Assembly: GCA_030435675.1 (NCBI GenBank)
Contig: CM059621.1
Span: forward strand, 9,796,001-9,860,000
Source of the DNA: Steinernema hermaphroditum
Lineage: Eukaryota > Nematoda > Chromadorea > Rhabditida > Steinernematidae
Reading direction: 5' to 3'
DNA length: 64,000 bases
Every line of letters starts with the position of its first letter. The stretch's first letter is position 1. Shown one piece after another: positions 23,701 through 33,713 of the stretch. A program made the position numbers and the translations under genes. Under the pieces are notes generated by a model. It saw nothing but the letters and a program-made list of their open reading frames with translations. It was not told where the DNA came from and did no database searches.

Positions 23701-26039
23701 AATCTTCGGCGTTTGCTTCATGACTTCATTGATGACGGTTTCTTCGAACTTATCGCCCTTGATCTGAAGGGGGATATACTGGCTGCGGTTCAAATGTTTC
23801 TCCTACCCCTTCATCATCGAGAATAACGCCATTAAGAAGCACTTTGGGAGCGTTTCCAATTTTTGATTTGCGCAAGAACGCCGCGCCGGCCTAAACATTC
23901 ACCGTAAGACAAATTCTTCTTGAATCGGCACAAACTGATCTTCCGTTATCGTAGTCCGAGTCAGAACCGAACACTTCCGCAATGTCCTGATCCCCAAATT
24001 CACTTCGAAAGAAGTCGTGCACGTCTGCTGGTTCAATGCGTCCGTGCACATTATCCAAGAGCTAAATTCAAACTGTCAGGATTCCGGTCATGTTGAATAA
24101 CTACCTTTGACAGATAATACACGGCTTTCACCGTAGATCTTTCGGTTTTCACGAAATTGTAGAAGTTCAGAAGGGCAACTGAAGCGTCGTTCATGCCGTT
24201 TGCGGCTTCACGGTCATCGGTAGTCACAAAAATGAAACCGATTCGCATAGCGACCTGGTGAGAGTAGAACGAATATGCGGTCTTGATAAGGGAACGAGAT
24301 TCCGGGTGGGAGGGATCGATAGCGAAGATCTCAAACAGCGTACGTAAAGCACGTAAATTCCGGCAAGGGTGGTTACCAAAGTGAAGAAATTGCGAGCTAT
24401 TGGGCGAATCATTCCAGGGTAGTAGGGCTGCAACATCATTTTCACGCTGTTTCCCCACCCTCGATACATTTTGTCCTTATCAAGATCGTTCAGATACTAA
24501 AAAATCAGGATGCAAAATGCCAAGCACCTAACACCAAACCTCGGGGAAGCCCTCTCTGAAATCGACAGCGTGCGAAGCCTGATCGTCTGATGAACCGTCG
24601 CCCAACAGAAGGCCTAAGTATTCACGTCCGATGTTCATCTTGTGGAAAGCACTGGCTAGAGCCTCTTCCTTCTTCAACAAACTCAAGATCTGGAAGATAT
24701 CCATGGCATCCAAGTCAACGGGAATTCCATTAACGTAGAGGGCGGAGTCTCCGCTGTCCAGCTTCATGGGTGCAAAGGCGTTCTCCTGGTTAAGTTCGAT
24801 TTCCTTGCGCAGTGCTGGCTTCACGGATACTTGAGACAGAGCTCTAAAATAAGCGCCACTTCAAAGTGTCCGAAAGCTAGTTCACTACCTTGCATAAGTT
24901 GGGAAGTTCTGCGATAAATCTACGAGATGTGCGATAGCATCCTCAGGGTCGGCATCAAGAACACTCTGAGCCGCCTGGTAACCAAGATCTTGGACTTCCC
25001 ACTGCTTAAGTGGAGACAGTTCTTCCTTTTCGCTCAGCTCAAGCCATAGTTTCTTCAACGCTCCGCGCAAATGGGAGTTGCGCTTTTTGAGGATGTTGAA
25101 ATTGAGTCCGGCGACATCATCGAGCTCGGACAGATCTTCATCTGATTCAAATTTGTCGTCCTTCTTGATGGCGGAGTCATCGACAGCCTTGTACTCGGTG
25201 TTCTTGATGGCCAACTCCACACCATAGCCAGAAAGACACACGGGGGAAGGAGTTTCCGTGCCCTACAACTTTTGAATACTGTCAGTGAAGGCGGTTCAAA
25301 ACCCTACGTTTCTCCGGAAGTGGCGAAGAACATATCTGACTTTCCCATTGGCACTCAGAGATCGGGCGATAGTATGAAGTTGGAGCCAGCTCTTGGAACC
25401 AATATCGCCATAAACGACCAGAACAGGGGCGTTTCCGTTGGACGCGGCAGATAGGTGGATGTGATCCGTGGAAAGCACTTTTGTGGAAGATTCCGTCGAA
25501 GACTTCAAAAGTTTCTCGATTTCCGATGCATCACAGCTTGTTTTCCCGTTGATGTCAACAAAGGCGTCGCAGTCAACGGTATCGTATTCTCTACCCAACT
25601 AAACACCCATTTAAGTGGATAAGAAAGTTTTCGGTGACGTACCTGGTATTGCATTTCAACCGCCGGAGAATGAACGCGCAAGGAGAGCGACCACTTGAGC
25701 ATGTCGTTCGTGGAGCCGCCGAGAAGAGCAGTGGACAGCTTCAGGGCAGTATCGTACACCTTCTGAGGGGTATCTGCAACGCCTAGAGTCATACATTCCA
25801 CCCGCAGAAGACTCACATGAACCGAACTCATCGGGATTGACTCGCTCGGCGACTTCGGAGATGAACGCCCAAAAGCGGTCGTTGGATTCCGAGGCGAAGT
25901 ACTCGCTACTTTCCGCCAACAGAGAAGTTTGATTCCATTTGGACGTAACGGAGGCGATCACAGGCTTCTTCGAGGACCCGCACACGAAGGAGCATCCTAT
26001 GCTCAGGAGCAGCAACCAAAGGAGAGCTGACCGTGTCAT
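20716..26039 (-). CDS. uggt-1: UDP-glucose:glycoprotein glucosyltransferase
   Basis: Endoplasmic-reticulum folding sensor that re-glucosylates misfolded N-glycoproteins for another calnexin/calreticulin cycle. More than a dozen exons. The signal peptide [20 protein letters not shown] (start 26037-26039) follows a TTTTTAG acceptor by 7 nt. The N-terminal three quarters hold the thioredoxin-like and beta-sandwich region (landmarks [71 protein letters not shown]). The GT24 domain begins near 21780: [36 protein letters not shown], the DxD motif in [15 protein letters not shown] and the acceptor-side segment [17 protein letters not shown]. It ends in HSEL, an HDEL-like ER retrieval signal. All expected segments are present, in order. 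Confidence 0.96.
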
Positions 26040-27237
26040 GGTCGCCCTAAAAAAGTTTAAATTGAGAACCTTGGGAGCCGATGGTTGCTATGCAACGCGA
26101 AACCGTTGGAAACGGAGCGGAAACTTAGCAACCGTCATCAAAGGATCCGAGTGTCGGCGACACGATGCATGGAGAGTACAGTAGCTGGTGAACGAAAGTC
26201 AGGGAGCTCGTTGCGTGGTCCAGAACACATTCATTTGGCAGCAAATACGAACAAAAAGGCAAAAAAAAGGAAGAGAGGACTGTAGCAGAGCCGTTTTATG
26301 TTAGAAGATCCCAGAAATGCCCAATAAACTTGAATTAGCCGTGAAAAAAAACTTGAATTTTTCTCTCTCATTGGTGCCAAAAGGCTCTCCTCTTCGGCTC
26401 CACCTTTCGTCGTGATTTGGCGTTGACTTTCTTCGTATGGCAAACTGTATGACATGTCCACAGTCACATAAGATACTGTGGCAAGGTTTCTCATTGCAAA
26501 GCCGGTTCCTACCGTAAAAATGCCCACTTATGGGATTCGAGGAATCGAGTTCACAGTGTTTTTTTTTTGTGGTTTTGTTCGATTTACGATGATACCGTAC
26601 ACATGTTTTTGGTTTTTTTTTTGTGGCAGTCGCTGCATCCGAGTTCCGCGTGAAAGTCGGATAATCTCATTTCGTACCAAGTTGGTGGAGTGACTGCTTT
26701 CTTGAGCTTACTGTACACCCCCGAAAGTGTCGTTCGAGGCATCGATTCTGTGGCACAGTACGGAAGATGAAGGCGGATGTTTCGGCACCGCACACTCCAA
26801 TCGGACGAAACGCAGAAAGCTGCAAATTTCATAGCGATATTTGGAAAATCGAATGAACCGAAGAGCGGATGAGATTCATAGGTTCGTGCGGTCTCAGCGC
26901 GAAGGGTTGCCTGCTTCAGTTACGGTAGACTCAAATGGTCGCCGACGGCTGATAGTTGAGGCCTGCGAGGGGAAAGTGTTCTACACTGGATTTTGCCGTT
27001 TTTAGCTTTTTATGCATTTTCACAGGCTTTTGGATTTTTAACGTTAAAGTTAGTAAATCCGATCAGTGGAGAATATGAGTGGCGCGAACGTGGCTAGGGG
27101 AAAGTGTTCGGAAATCTGTAATTTTCGGGCGCCAAATGTTGTCCCACTCGTTGATAGACCAGGTCCGTGCAGTCTTATGCTCTCGCGCAGCTACTTTTCA
27201 GTGTTGTATCACATGTGTTGAAGTATTTCAGGGTACC
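26040..27237. other. Intergenic UGGT / RPL13A
   Basis: Divergent interval of 1.2 kb serving the UGGT promoter (left) and the RPL13A promoter (right). Several short poly-T runs near 26560-26630. The right edge is a trans-splice acceptor (AAGTATTTCAG) 6 nt before the RPL13A ATG. No other feature recognised. Confidence 0.5.
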
Positions 27238-27893
27238 ATGGTGTCGTCTAAGCCTATTGTTATTGACGCTAAGGATCATTTGCTGGGCCGATTGGCTTCC
27301 ACCATTGCCAAGCAACTCTTGCTCGGTGAGAAAGTCATCGCTGTCCGTTGCGAAGGAATCAACATCTCCGGAAACTTCCACCGATCGAAACTGAAGTACT
27401 TGGCCTTCATGCGCAAACGTTGCAATGTCAACCCTAACCACGGTGCTTTCCATCTTCGTGCTCCCGGCAAGATCCTCCGCCGCACTGTCCGTGGAATGCT
27501 CCCCCACAAGACTCCCCGTGGTGAGGCCGCCCTCAACCGCCTGACCTGCTTCGAAGGTGTCCCCTCTCCCTACGACAAAGTGCAGCGCCTGGTTGTCCCC
27601 AATGTTGTCCGCCACATCGCCCTCAAGCCCGGACGTAAATTCTGCTCCCGTAAGTACCTCCCACCCTGACCTATGCTCTTGTATCGCTGCTTTCAGTTGG
27701 ACGTCTCTCTCACGAAGTCGGATGGCAGTACAAGGGTGTCGTTGAGAAGCTTGAGGCTAAGCGAAAGATCAAGAGTGCCGCTCGTTACCAGCAGAAGAAA
27801 GCCAACCTGAAGCTCCACGCCGAAGCCGTCAAGGCCGTTGAAGCTAAGATCGCCCCCTTCCAGAAGATCATTGAGTCATACGGCTACAATTAA
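27238..27893 (+). CDS. rpl-16: 60S ribosomal protein L13a (uL13)
   Basis: Two exons, 27238-27649 and 27697-27893, encoding about 202 residues. Landmarks: [33 protein letters not shown] segment ([19 protein letters not shown]), [40 protein letters not shown] and, across the intron, [20 protein letters not shown]. The C-terminus is Lys/Ala-rich and ends ESYGYN. Trans-splice acceptor 6 nt before the ATG and AATAAA at 27915-27920. The ELP6-like gene starts 131 bp after the stop on the same strand, suggesting this is the first gene of an operon. Confidence 0.97.
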
Positions 27894-27914
27894 TTGTTGT
27901 TGATTCTTGTTTTC

Positions 27915-27920
27915 AATAAA
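27915..27920 (+). terminator. Polyadenylation signal of RPL13A
   Basis: AATAAA 22 nt after the RPL13A stop and about 100 nt before the trans-splice acceptor at 28015-28024: the usual spacing between 3' end formation and the downstream acceptor in nematode operons. Confidence 0.7.
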
Positions 27921-28014
27921 CTGTTATTGTTTGTATAAATCGGTCTAACGTTCGGCGTCGCTGGTATCGTTGCCAAGAATGCTTCCGTGGGATGTGACGG
28001 CGACAAACATGGCG

Positions 28015-28024
28015 CTCTTTTCAG
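28015..28024 (+). promoter_or_regulatory. Internal trans-splice acceptor before the ELP6-like gene
   Basis: CTCTTTTCAG abuts the ATG at 28025 with no nucleotide between. An earlier ATG at 27979 would end after 18 codons, so the acceptor decides the start. In an operon this would receive an SL2-type leader. Confidence 0.65.
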
Positions 28025-28813
28025 ATGATTCATGAGGTTGATCACTGCGTTGGCGATGCCAGTGGCGTCCTCCTTGTTCATCGCTACGGGGGTGTCTCGG
28101 CTTCCTTCCTTCTTCAGCATTTCGTTTCGCATTTTATGAAGAATGGCGGTAACGTTGTGGCCTGTTGCTTGAGTGACTCTGAAACGTTTCTGAGGTTGGC
28201 CTATTGCCTATATCCCTTGACCGATATCTTCAGGACGGCGGCCAGTAAGCTTGCCATTCGTGTGGAGCCTAACCGTCTGTCCTGCATCGATCTCGGAGGC
28301 TTCCTCTCGACTTCCTTGAATGTGTCTGGAGGCGCCGTGGTCGACTACCTGAAAGAAGTAGCTCCTAAGTAGATCGACTGGTGTCACTTCCTTGTCGTTT
28401 CAGCGAATCCATCTGGCACTGAAGAACGATGTGAAGAATCTCGTCGTCTTCGACGACGCCTCCTGCTTGGAAGCATTCGCCGGAGAGATGTGGAAGGTGT
28501 ACTTCAGCAGGATGCTGCTCAGCCTCAAACATCGGATGTCCGCTGGCTCCCTCATCGTTGGTGCCGTTGGAGAGGGAACGGTGCCTCTGTGGACCGAATT
28601 TTCCGTCAGAATTGCGCCTATTGGCACGGGATTCTCGAAGGAGATTTCCGCTGTGGTTTGTTTTGCGCCTTCCTTCGATCTACTTGATCCGTTTAGGTTG
28701 TGATTGAGAAATCCGGATTCAGGAACGGTATGCCGTCCAGAACCTACCACGCCTGCATAAGAGACCGATCGGCGAAGTTCTTCGTTCCAGGAGCCGTGAG
28801 GCCCTTGTTGTAG
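28025..28813 (+). CDS. Elongator complex protein 6 (ELP6-like)
   Basis: ELP6 is a RecA-fold protein without ATPase motifs; with ELP4 and ELP5 it forms the ring needed for wobble-uridine tRNA modification. Four exons; introns near 28190-28233, 28357-28401 and 28655-28697. Landmarks: GGVSASFLLQHFVSHFMKNG then GNVVACCLS (strand after the degenerate P-loop position), TAASKLAIRVEPNRLSCIDL, the acidic strand KNLVVFDDASCLEAF (degenerate Walker B), IVGAVGEG, and the C-terminal CIRDRSAKFFVPGAVRPLL, which parallels the end of vertebrate ELP6. About 210-220 residues, slightly short. Identification is by pattern, so moderately sure; another RecA-like Elongator subunit is the main alternative. Confidence 0.7.
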
Positions 28814-28826
28814 GTGTTTACATACA

Positions 28827-28832
28827 AATAAA
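28827..28832 (+). terminator. Polyadenylation signal of the ELP6-like gene
   Basis: AATAAA 13 nt after the stop, about 110 nt before the acceptor ACGTTTAG of the next gene. Confidence 0.6.
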
Positions 28833-28953
28833 CTTTGGACCGGCCTTTCTCTGTGTTTTGTGGTGGTCGTTCCTTCGGCTCCGTTTATTTACTCTGCCAT
28901 GCATGCACACGATAAGGAATGCCGTTATTTACGTTTAGGCGACGCTTTGAAGG

Positions 28954-29520
28954 ATGACGGTTCCTTCTAGCTTCTTCGGAGCCTTCAAACTCGAACGGAG
29001 CGAGAATTTCGACGAGTACCTGGCGTCCAAAGGTGTGTCTGCTTGTTTACCTGCCCATTCTCTGTTTAGGGGTGGGATTCTTCCTGCGGAAGCTGATCGG
29101 CTTCAGTTCCGTGACTAAGGTGTTCAGCGAGGGGGATCAAGCCGATCGATACAACATGGAGAACCGCACCTCCAAGAAGAACCTCGTTTACAAGAACTGG
29201 TCCCTGGATCAACCGTTCGAAGACGAGGGACTCGATGGTCAGAGACACAAGGTGTGCTGTCCACGATGCACATCATAGTTCCTCTTCTTCAGATAACTTT
29301 CGGCATGGCCAATTCCGGAGAGCTCATGGAACACCATCTTCGCCTCGAAATCCCGAACGACGCCGGAGAGACCTACTTATACTCGATCGACGGGGACTAC
29401 CTCGTGCTGGTATAATCAACGCTTTCTGGTTTCTACTTGGTGATCTCTTTTCAGAAGATGCAGAATGAATCCGTCTCGTGTCGCCGTTTTTTCAAACGCA
29501 TTCCAGGAGTGAAACAGTGA
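28954..29520 (+). CDS. Intracellular fatty-acid-binding protein (lipid-binding protein)
   Basis: Cytosolic beta-barrel carrier of fatty acids or retinoids. Four exons: 28954-29032, 29070-29251, 29293-29409, 29455-29520. Landmarks: [39 protein letters not shown] (helix-turn-helix lid), [38 protein letters not shown] and a terminal [14 protein letters not shown]. In FABPs a late Arg-x-Tyr type triad holds the carboxylate; here the last strand reads SCRRFFKR, so the triad differs from the textbook form. About 147 residues, typical for a non-secreted nematode LBP; no signal peptide. Trans-splice acceptor (GTTTAG) 16 nt before the ATG and 140 bp after ELP6, likely the third gene of the cluster. 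Confidence 0.9.
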
Positions 29521-29615
29521 ACACATTCCACTTCCAATTTATTTAATTTCACATGTGTTCAAATTTAAGATTTAAAGAAAACACCGAAGGGCGCCGTACA
29601 CCTTAGATGGCGGTG

Positions 29616-29958
29616 CTAGAAGCGTTTGCGATTTAATGTCTTCAAAAAAGTGCGGTAAACATCATCAACAGCAAAGTATTCGTGGAGTCGAGTCCTTCGG
29701 CCTCGAAGGCCTTGGCAAACTATTTATTATTGTAGTTGGTATTCGTTTTGCTGATGAGGTTCTTGAAGCGGAAGGTGCTTCGCTGGGAGCCGTTCTCGAA
29801 GACCTTCGTGACGCTCGCCATCTGGATCATCTTGGCGCATGAACTAGCCATAGTTTGAAGGACAGAGCGCCTGAAGGGTGCAGAGGAGTGCGCTCTCCTT
29901 TGGCGGCTCATCGAAGTTCTCGCTTTCTCCGAGCTGGAAACGGCCTGAAAGGACTTCA
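29616..29958 (-). pseudogene. Decayed fatty-acid-binding protein paralogue
   Basis: Tail-to-tail with the intact FABP gene. Minus-strand pieces align to it: SGRFQLGESENFDE (about 29955-29905) matches the first exon; KMIQMASVTKVFENG (about 29845-29800) matches [26 protein letters not shown] (about 29718-29690) matches [24 protein letters not shown] ends at 29616. The conserved Trp codon before the AKAFEAEG segment is TAG (stop), and the third exon is not found. Broken local duplicate. Confidence 0.75.
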
Positions 29959-30551
29959 GAGCTTTTCCGGGAAAGGGCGCTTCTCTCGCCGGAAGAGGCG
30001 GATCAGGGCGGTCCCTGGTCTTTGACGGCACAGCGAGCCGTGCGCTGGTCATCACCATCTCGGAGCTCATCGTAGATCACAGAAGGGCCGTTCGATGGAA
30101 CGTTGTAAACATCTCGGCATCTTCGGATTCCCGGAAGGCGTATACGACGACCTTTTGTTATCGTCATCGATGGCGAAGCGACGCCTTAATGTTGCGGCAG
30201 GACATTTTAAGGCTGCGTCAAAGAGACGATGCATAGCATCGTGACTACAGTGGAAGATGAATATGTTGCTCTGAAGCACCTTCTTTGGAGGCCTTTTGTT
30301 TTGTCTCCTCGGCGTCTAGGAACGTGTGCGCGCATGTTTATGCTCCCTTATAAGTCTGACCCTTGGAGAATACAGAAAAGAGATTTGCTAGAAGGAAATT
30401 GGTCTCGCAGGGAAAACCCTCTCACTTCAAGCTACTACTGTGTGTTTGGAAGACGAAATTTGAATTCTGTAAATTTGCAGCGCCGTGTCTTCGCGTGGAG
30501 AAGGCGTTTTCCGGAATTTGTGCTCATCTGCTCTGTTTTCAGGAAGTGGAG
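29959..30551. other. Intergenic, CSTF2 upstream region
   Basis: No gene recognised. Ends in a trans-splice acceptor (GTTTTCAG) 10 nt before the CSTF2 ATG. Confidence 0.45.
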
Positions 30552-31670
30552 ATGGCGAAACCGATCGTCGGTGACAGATCGCAGCGCTCCGTCTTCGGTA
30601 AGTGCCTATTTACCCCCAGTCTTCTCAGTTTTTCTTTTCAGTGGGCAACATTTCCTACGAGGTTGGAGAGGAGCAGCTGCGACAAGTGTTCAGCCAGGTG
30701 GGACAAGTGGTTAACCTCCGCATGGTCCATGACCGGGACACTGGAAAACCGAAAGGCTACGGCTTCTGTGAGTACGTGGACATCCAGAGCGCCGAGGCGG
30801 CCATCCGAGGACTTAACGGTTACGAACTGAACGGCCGCGCCTTGCGAGTCGATTCGGCCGCGGGAAGCGACCGAAACACAGAAGAGGTGGGTGCTCCGTC
30901 ATCGTGTTTCTCTAGAACGTCGTCCGTTCCAGGTCCAGCAGTTCCAACAACAGATGGCCACCCAACAGCGAGTGGAGGAGGAGAATCCATATGGTGCGGA
31001 GTGCGAGCCCGCCAAGGCTCCTGAGACTATCACGAGGTCCGTGGCGTCCCTCCCTCCGGAGCAGATGTTCGAACTCATGCGGCAAATGAAGGAGTGCGTG
31101 AAGAACAACCCTAACGAAGCGAGAAATATGCTCATGAGCAATCCCCAGCTCGGTTACGCCCTGCTGCAGGCGCAAGTGGTCATGCGGGTCATTGACCCTC
31201 AGACGGCCATTGCAATGCTACACCGCGAACCACCCAACATCAGGAACACGCCATTCCACTTGCAGACCCAGACGGCTCCTCCTAGCAACATGCCTCCGCC
31301 TGCTCCTCCTGTATCCACAGGGCCGCCTAATGTCTACCCTCCTCAAGGTAAGAGTGTTTGGTTTGCTGGCTTAAAAGTTCGTTTTATAGGTGTACCTCTC
31401 CAACAGCCGCACTTTGCACCTCCACAGCAGCAGCCTCACTATGTTCCCCACATGAACATTCCTCCCACAACGTCGGCGATGAACCCCGTTCCTCAGGCGC
31501 CACCCCCTGCCGCTCGTCCGGAACAACCTAAAGCGCCGACTAACGAGGAGGAACAGAACGCGCAGTTGCTGATGCAAGTCCTGCAACTGTCCGAGGAGCA
31601 GATCGCTGCATTGCCCCTGGAAGATCGCCAGAAGGTGCTGGAACTTAGAAATCAATTGAGAAGAGTTTGA
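30552..31670 (+). CDS. cpf-2: Cleavage stimulation factor subunit 2 (CstF-64)
   Basis: Binds the GU-rich element downstream of poly(A) sites and promotes pre-mRNA 3' cleavage. Four exons: 30552-30597, 30642-30886, 30933-31347, 31390-31670. N-terminal RRM: RNP2 VGNISY, RNP1 KGYGFCEY, ending LNGYELNGRALRVDSA. Then the hinge that binds CstF-77/symplekin (SLPPEQMFELMRQMKECVKN, PNEARNMLMSNPQLGYALLQ, QVVMRVIDPQTAIAMLH), a Pro/Gln-rich linker (31250-31530) and the C-terminal three-helix bundle QLLMQVLQLSEEQIAALPLE followed by DRQKVLELRNQLRRV. Complete, about 328 residues, shorter than vertebrate forms as is usual in nematodes. Its 3' end faces the next gene 104 bp away. Confidence 0.95.
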
Positions 31671-31774
31671 GTTACCCTTGTTTCGTTGTTTCATTTACAC
31701 GGTTATTTTGACGCATGAACTCAAATCACATCAACTTGAGCGTTTTCATTTTTACGCTGTTTACTCGGCAATGA

Positions 31775-32595
31775 TCATTTGGGGCCGAGATACAGAGAGT
31801 TCCCGTTTGTTGGTCCGCTGCTACTGGGGGCCATGTACATGGAGTTGTTGTTGCGCGCGGGCTTGGGCTGGGGCATGGCTCCGACGCCGAAGTAGGCCGA
31901 ATTTGTGCCGCTGCCGCTATGTGCTCCGGGAGCACTGAGGTACGCTGATGTCGTGCCTGCTCCGCTGCAAGGGGTGGTCGGAGCTGGTAGGTGCGTGGAG
32001 GTTCCCATCTTCCGTTCGGTCGGAGTGGCGAAGTAGTCCACGTTGCTTTCTACTGAGGGAGCTGTCAGAGGGAGCTGATCGACGGCCGTCATCGTTGAGT
32101 TTCCACTGGGCGCCGATGGCTCCTTCTGCTTTTCCTTTTCCTTTGATTCTGAAGTTCCACAGAACACTTAAGAAGCAGGACAGAAACGCTCACCAGGGCA
32201 GCCGAGTTCGCGGAGAGTGTCGGCGAAGGCGGAGCGAATCGTCGTCTCGAGCTTCTTGTTCTTGACGACGGACTCCTCGAGAGAGCAACGGAGTTCCTTG
32301 ACCTCGGCCTCCAGACGCGCCATGCGATCTTCGAGCTCGCCTATCTTGCCCTTGGGATGACTGGACGCTTTCGCAGGAGATGGAGGTGTTGTCGTCGACG
32401 CTGAAACGCAGATGATGAAAGATTCTTGGAGCGCAGAGACTTACTGTAGCCTCCAGTGTTAGTCGGAGTGTAGTAGGCTGAAGTGCCGCTGTTGGACAAG
32501 GTCGCTTTGCCGGTGCCTGCGGCGCCGGCCGCCAAGTAGGTGGAAGTCGTGCCACCGCCGGACTTCACGACGCCCAAGTAGGTGGAAGCAGCCAT
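31775..32595 (-). CDS. Unrecognised protein with repeated (S/T/N)-x-Tyr-(Leu/Phe/Met) motifs and a coiled coil
   Basis: I do not recognise this family. Three exons (about 32445-32595, 32195-32403, 31775-32152), about 245 residues. Exon 1 is low complexity with STYLG, STYLA and SAYYTP. Exon 2 is a charged coiled coil (KIGELEDRMARLEAEVKELR, then LEESVVKNKKLETTIRSAFA). Exon 3 is Pro/Ser/Gly-rich with VDYFATP, SAYLSAPG, SAYFGVG, SMYMAP and SLYLGPK at the C-terminus. The short Tyr motif recurs about eight times, at both ends around the coiled coil. No signal peptide or membrane segment. A TATAAG sequence on this strand at about 32626-32631 lies 35 nt before the ATG. The spliced frame and regular motif spacing argue for a real gene. 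Confidence 0.65.
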
Positions 32596-32754
32596 GACGA
32601 TTGAATGGCTCCCGATGCACCACCGGACCTTATAAAGAGACCGCCATGTCTACAGACTGGATAGACTGTCTAGAAATGTGAAACGTCTACTACACATTTA
32701 TTACTCAAAATGAGAACAACCGCGCGCGAGATAAGGGCTTCGGTAGCGGTGGCT

Positions 32755-33094
32755 TCACTTTCCGACGTCACCGAGGCGGTCGAGCGTTCCGAAGTGCTTC
32801 AGGATGCCGTTAACCACTTCAGCGTTGTTCCGCTTGCTCGGAGGCGCTGAACGGTCCTGCAACAAGGAATCAGGAGAGCCGGAGGGGAGACGTACTTCTA
32901 GGAGAGCAGCGAAGCGGCGGTCGAGTGGGTGATACTCGTCGGAGGGGAAGCGCTCGAGGAACTGCCGGAGGATAGCCTGAAAGGGGCACTGCGGGTGGCG
33001 GGGCATAGGGGAGAGGTACCTGCGACTTGGCCATCGGAAAGCTGACGGCGACGACGGCGAAGAGCGCGATGAGGACGCAGAGAACGATCTTCAT
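32755..33094 (-). CDS. pdf-2: PDF-2-type neuropeptide precursor (pigment-dispersing factor)
   Basis: Secreted peptide ligand of the PDF receptor, involved in locomotion and arousal circuits in C. elegans. Three small exons, about 85 residues. Signal peptide MKIVLCVLIALFAVVAVSFP; a middle exon AILRQFLERFPSDEYHPLDR; the last exon has a dibasic Lys-Arg cleavage site, then the mature peptide NNAEVVNGILKHFGTLDRLG with DVG, then Gly-Lys before the stop (Gly is the amidation donor). The mature part differs from C. elegans PDF-2, as I recall it, at a few positions only. Start at 33092-33094 chosen because it alone yields a signal peptide. Lies 159 bp upstream of the Tyr-motif gene on the same strand. 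Confidence 0.9.
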
Positions 33095-33713
33095 AGCGGC
33101 GGAGACACGGCGGAGACGAAGAGGTTCTGAAAGATGCGACGCTGAGGGGAACGCGACGAGGAGTGGGCCCCGAAGACGTGGAGACGCCTTAAGTAGCGCC
33201 CCGAGGAGGGGTACTGTAACGAAGCCAATCGGTTGCCCATTAGGCGCCGAATTCGGCGAAATCGGTAACGGCGCTGATGAGTGCGGACTCTTCGAGGGCG
33301 TCGGAGGGGCCAAGGAGAGCGCAGCGGAGCCGGAGACGCGGAAGAGGCCGGATCGACTATTAGCGGTCGCCATAATTCCCCGGGAAGGCTATCAATCAGT
33401 CGTCGAAGAGGCGACGACGTCAAAGGGCCCCATCCATCCGTCCCGCTCAGTCGCGCAGTCCCCTCGAGGCCCAGAAGACCCCAGGGGCGGAGGGGCTTCG
33501 CATACGGAGACGCCTCGCCGAAAACAAGTAAACACTAAGTTTCACCAGTGGCCTCCGAGCGTCTTCGACTGCAGAGAACGGGGGATACGGTAGCCGTCAT
33601 GCCTCATCAGCGCTCGTCCTCTCCTTCGAGGACTCCTTGACACCAAAGTACGTCCGTTGTTTTTATCTCCAAACTACCATATACCGTTCGGGTAAGTTCG
33701 GGTGCATGCGCTA
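33095..33713. promoter_or_regulatory. Upstream region of pdf-2
   Basis: GC-rich stretch with overlapping open frames on both strands but no consistent codon pattern or splice structure. Treated as the presumptive 5' flank of pdf-2; no specific site recognised. Confidence 0.35.

Noticed and set aside
33027..33593. 188-codon plus-strand open frame opposite pdf-2
   Set aside because: Its left part is the complement of pdf-2 exon 1; the rest is GC-rich, which favours long chance frames, and shows no motif.
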